Shown here: positions 4,786 to 6,837 of the stretch, one piece after another | Layout: each line of letters opens with the position of its first letter | Position numbering within the stretch: the stretch's first letter is position 1 | Assembly: GCA_050330975.1 (NCBI GenBank) | Contig: JBHJHK010000504.1 | Span: 1 to 6,837, forward strand | Origin: JBHJHK01 sp050330975 | GTDB lineage: Bacteria; Pseudomonadota; Gammaproteobacteria; Competibacterales; Competibacteraceae | DNA: 6,837 nucleotides | Direction of reading: 5' to 3' | Notes under the pieces: generated by a model | What the model was told of the DNA's origin: nothing | The model's database searches: none | Seen by the model: only the letters and a program-made list of their open reading frames with translations | Position numbers and translations under genes: made by a program

Positions 4786-6837
4786 GGGCGTTTGGAGCGC
4801 TTTTTCTTTTGTCGGGCCGCTCGAGAGCGACTCGGTGGGGTGCGAAACCCCGGCCGGGGCTCGTCGACAACCTCGTCGATGGCGGCGGCGATGTGGGCAA
4901 AGGGGTGGCCCTCTTGGATCATTTCCAAGATCAAAAGAGTCATTTCGGCGAGGAAGTCTTCGGGGTCTTGGGAGGTCTTTTCCAGCCCCCTGGCCAGGGC
5001 GGCCGCCAGCTCCGGGGGCATTTGGTCGGGTAGCTCAAAGGGACTCTCTGGACCCGCCTGGAAGGGAGGGGGATCGGCAAAGGGACCGCTGAGATCAAAG
5101 GGGTCATCGGGATCGGCCATGAGCTCCATCACCGGCTCGAACAGGCGGGCCAGCAACGCCATGGCCCGGTGGTCTTGGCGCTGTTGGGCCAGGTGAGCCA
5201 TGGCGTCGACCCGGGCCATATCCCCCTCCCGGAGCAACAAAGGCTGCCCTTGGCACCGGCCATAGAGCTGGTAGAACACCAGGGCCGGGGTGTCTCCTTC
5301 CCGTTTGAGGGCGGCCTTGGCGGTTTCCTCCATGAGGTCGTAGGCTTCCTGCTGACAGAGGGCTTCGCACACCGCCACCGCCTGGTCGTGGTCCATGGGC
5401 TGGCAGATGGCGCGCTTGAGGGGGGCCTTGAGGCTTCGCAGGCCCACCTTGAGGGAAAGGGGGGCTTGGGCTTGGTAGCGGCCCATGGCCCCCACCAGGT
5501 CCATGAGGGCATCGGGGTCGGGGATCTCTCCTTTTGGGACCTGGAGGATGGCGTCTACCTGGTCCTGGGGGATCGCCAGCCGATCCGCGTCCACCACCGC
5601 CCGCAATCTCAGTAGCACCGGGCTGGACACGGTGGCTCCGGCTTGGGTCATCGCGGCCTTGGCTTGGGCCTTTTCCCCTTGCATGAGGTGGGACAGGGCC
5701 CGCAGCAAGGGGATTTGGCCATCCACCCGGCGCCGCAGTGGGGCGGCGCTGGCGAGTTCCTTGGCGGCCAGGTCGAAGCGCTGGTTGCGGAGCTGTTTGC
5801 GGGCGTGGCCCAGGTGGGCCTCGTGGATGATGTGCTGGGCGGCGTCGTTGATGGGGTCGCGGTGTTTGATGCGCTGGGCGTAGTTGACAGCCTTTTTGAA
5901 GGCCCCCCGTGCCATGGCCGCTTCGGCGGCGGCGACGACCACCGGCACTACCAACGCCTCGCCGGGTTGGCCAAAGCGGTCGACGGCCTTGTTGAGCCAC
6001 TGGTCGGCGCTGCGGCGGTCGCCGGTTTCCCGGTAGAGTTTGACCAAGTTCAAATAGGTGGGCCAATGGTCGGGGTCTAGCCCGATGCTCTGTTCCCAGG
6101 CGGCCAGGAGGGCGGAGTTATTCCTGGCCCTCGGGGGGGCTTGGAGCCACAGCTCGCCGGTATGGCGCAACAACAGCGCCGCCGTCGGCGCCAGTTCGGG
6201 GTGTTTGTTCTTGCCCTCGGGGTTTTTGCCGCCGAACATCCGCTGACGGAGCTCGCGGATACAGGCCCTCCAGGTGTCGATGGCGTCGGGTAAATAGTCC
6301 TGGGCCTCCAAGCCCCGGGCTTTGAGGGCCAGCCGCTGTGCTTCGTCCAGCTTGCCAAAGCCCCGGGTGAAGCGGCCCATCTCCGTCGGCGATTCCACCA
6401 CCAGGGCCTCGGCCGCCCGGCGGGCCGCTTGGGGGTCCAGGGCGTCTCGCTGTCGAACCAAGAAATCCAGCCGCGCCCGAACCGGGGGATCGGGCGCTAG
6501 CTTGAGCCAGTCGACCACTAGCTTTTGCTGGCCGGCACTCCAGCCACTCCAGGCCAAGGCCAGCTCCCGTTGGGCGGGCTTGAGGCTGCTCAGGGCCGCC
6601 AATGCCTCCTTGGGGGGCAACAGCGCCACCCGCAACGCCGCTCCCCAGGGGGCGTAGGGGGAGTGTTGGGGCAGCTTGTCCAGGGCCTGACGGCCGGCGG
6701 CGGGGTCGTCACTGCCCTTGAGGAAGGCGGTGAGGAGCCATCGCAAATCCCGGTAGGGAGAGCGCAGGGGCAAGGCCCGCAACCGTTCTGCCAGGGTCTC
6801 CCATGGCGTGCCCTGGGTGGCCGCCGCCAGGGCGGCC
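4782..6837 (-). CDS. Large TPR/helical-repeat protein heading the Hsp70 operon (5' end beyond window)
   Basis: About 685 codons are visible; the frame stays open to the window edge, so the N-terminus is missing. A TTG at 6782 is in frame but is probably internal, as similar helical sequence continues upstream. Residues below are counted from that TTG. The protein is almost entirely helical, with TPR-like units clearest at 229-275 (WEQSIGLDPDHWPTYLNL, LYRETGDRRSADQWLNKAV) and weaker ones at about 285-350. There is no signal peptide or membrane segment in the visible part, so it is likely cytoplasmic. A Pro/Phe/Asp linker (561-590) with repeated PF[DE]L motifs follows the solenoid, then a compact helical segment (591-646) and a strongly basic tail ending KKKRSKRP. 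It is fused to the J-domain gene by an ATGA overlap. TPR proteins often gather chaperones or clients; the role here as scaffold or substrate adaptor is inferred. I do not recognise a named family. Confidence 0.85.
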   Translation of the reverse strand, partial: AALAAATQGTPWETLAERLRALPLRSPYRDLRWLLTAFLKGSDDPAAGRQALDKLPQHSPYAPWGAALRVALLPPKEALAALSSLKPAQRELALAWSGWSAGQQKLVVDWLKLAPDPPVRARLDFLVRQRDALDPQAARRAAEALVVESPTEMGRFTRGFGKLDEAQRLALKARGLEAQDYLPDAIDTWRACIRELRQRMFGGKNPEGKNKHPELAPTAALLLRHTGELWLQAPPRARNNSALLAAWEQSIGLDPDHWPTYLNLVKLYRETGDRRSADQWLNKAVDRFGQPGEALVVPVVVAAAEAAMARGAFKKAVNYAQRIKHRDPINDAAQHIIHEAHLGHARKQLRNQRFDLAAKELASAAPLRRRVDGQIPLLRALSHLMQGEKAQAKAAMTQAGATVSSPVLLRLRAVVDADRLAIPQDQVDAILQVPKGEIPDPDALMDLVGAMGRYQAQAPLSLKVGLRSLKAPLKRAICQPMDHDQAVAVCEALCQQEAYDLMEETAKAALKREGDTPALVFYQLYGRCQGQPLLLREGDMARVDAMAHLAQQRQDHRAMALLARLFEPVMELMADPDDPFDLSGPFADPPPFQAGPESPFELPDQMPPELAAALARGLEKTSQDPEDFLAEMTLLILEMIQEGHPFAHIAAAIDEVVDEPRPGFRTPPSRSRAARQKKKRSKRP
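5013..5102 (-). other. PF-motif linker within the TPR protein
   Basis: Thirty codons encode a Pro/Phe/Asp-rich, probably disordered stretch between the repeat solenoid and the C-terminal helical segment. PFDL, GPFADPP, PPFQ and SPFELPD appear in quick succession, which looks like a cluster of short docking motifs. Confidence 0.5.

Noticed and set aside
3952..5196. Long plus-strand open frame of 414 codons opposite the GrpE-like, J-domain and TPR genes
   Set aside because: It spans three well-supported minus-strand genes, has no recognisable domain and a Gly/Gln-rich composition typical of antisense frames in GC-rich DNA.
1..6837. tRNA, rRNA, CRISPR array, insertion sequence or phage genes
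   Set aside because: No cloverleaf, repeat-spacer pattern, transposase motif or terminal inverted repeat was seen; nearly every base lies in the eight coding regions.

Overview
The window is GC-rich bacterial DNA, densely packed with genes. Its protein families (a kinase-type TPR tail, an FHA protein and an HscC-like Hsp70 with accessory proteins) and its codon use suggest a high-GC proteobacterium, most likely a gammaproteobacterium. This assignment is inferred from sequence style and remembered family distribution; there is no rRNA or other marker gene in the window.

Left part, plus strand (1-1177): the 3' end of a gene whose product ends in a TPR-like helical segment, of the kind often found at the C-terminus of bacterial Ser/Thr kinases and related signalling proteins, followed by a small protein with a long disordered N-terminus and a C-terminal FHA domain. 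These look like the tail of a phospho-signalling locus. The FHA domain has unusual residues where phosphopeptide contacts are expected.

Right part, minus strand (6837 down to 1263): six tightly packed genes forming an apparent operon. In transcription order they are a large TPR/helical-repeat protein (5' end outside the window), a small J-domain protein with HPP in place of HPD, a divergent GrpE-like protein, an HscC-like Hsp70 (581 aa), an 89-aa zinc-ribbon protein, and a 162-aa secreted protein. Three junctions overlap by 4 or 1 nt (ATGA, ATGA, TGATG) and the other two gaps are about 21 nt, so transcriptional and translational coupling is likely. Together the genes encode what looks like a self-contained, specialised Hsp70 machine: chaperone, J protein, nucleotide-exchange-type factor, a candidate client or scaffold TPR protein and a zinc-binding accessory. 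The partial TPR protein carries a PF-rich linker and a basic tail that could be docking elements.

The two units converge on an 85-bp gap (1178-1262) rich in short G/C palindromes. I see no RNA genes, insertion sequences, CRISPR arrays or origins. The most interesting content is the HscC-type operon with its own GrpE-like protein and non-canonical J protein, next to an FHA/kinase-type signalling locus.
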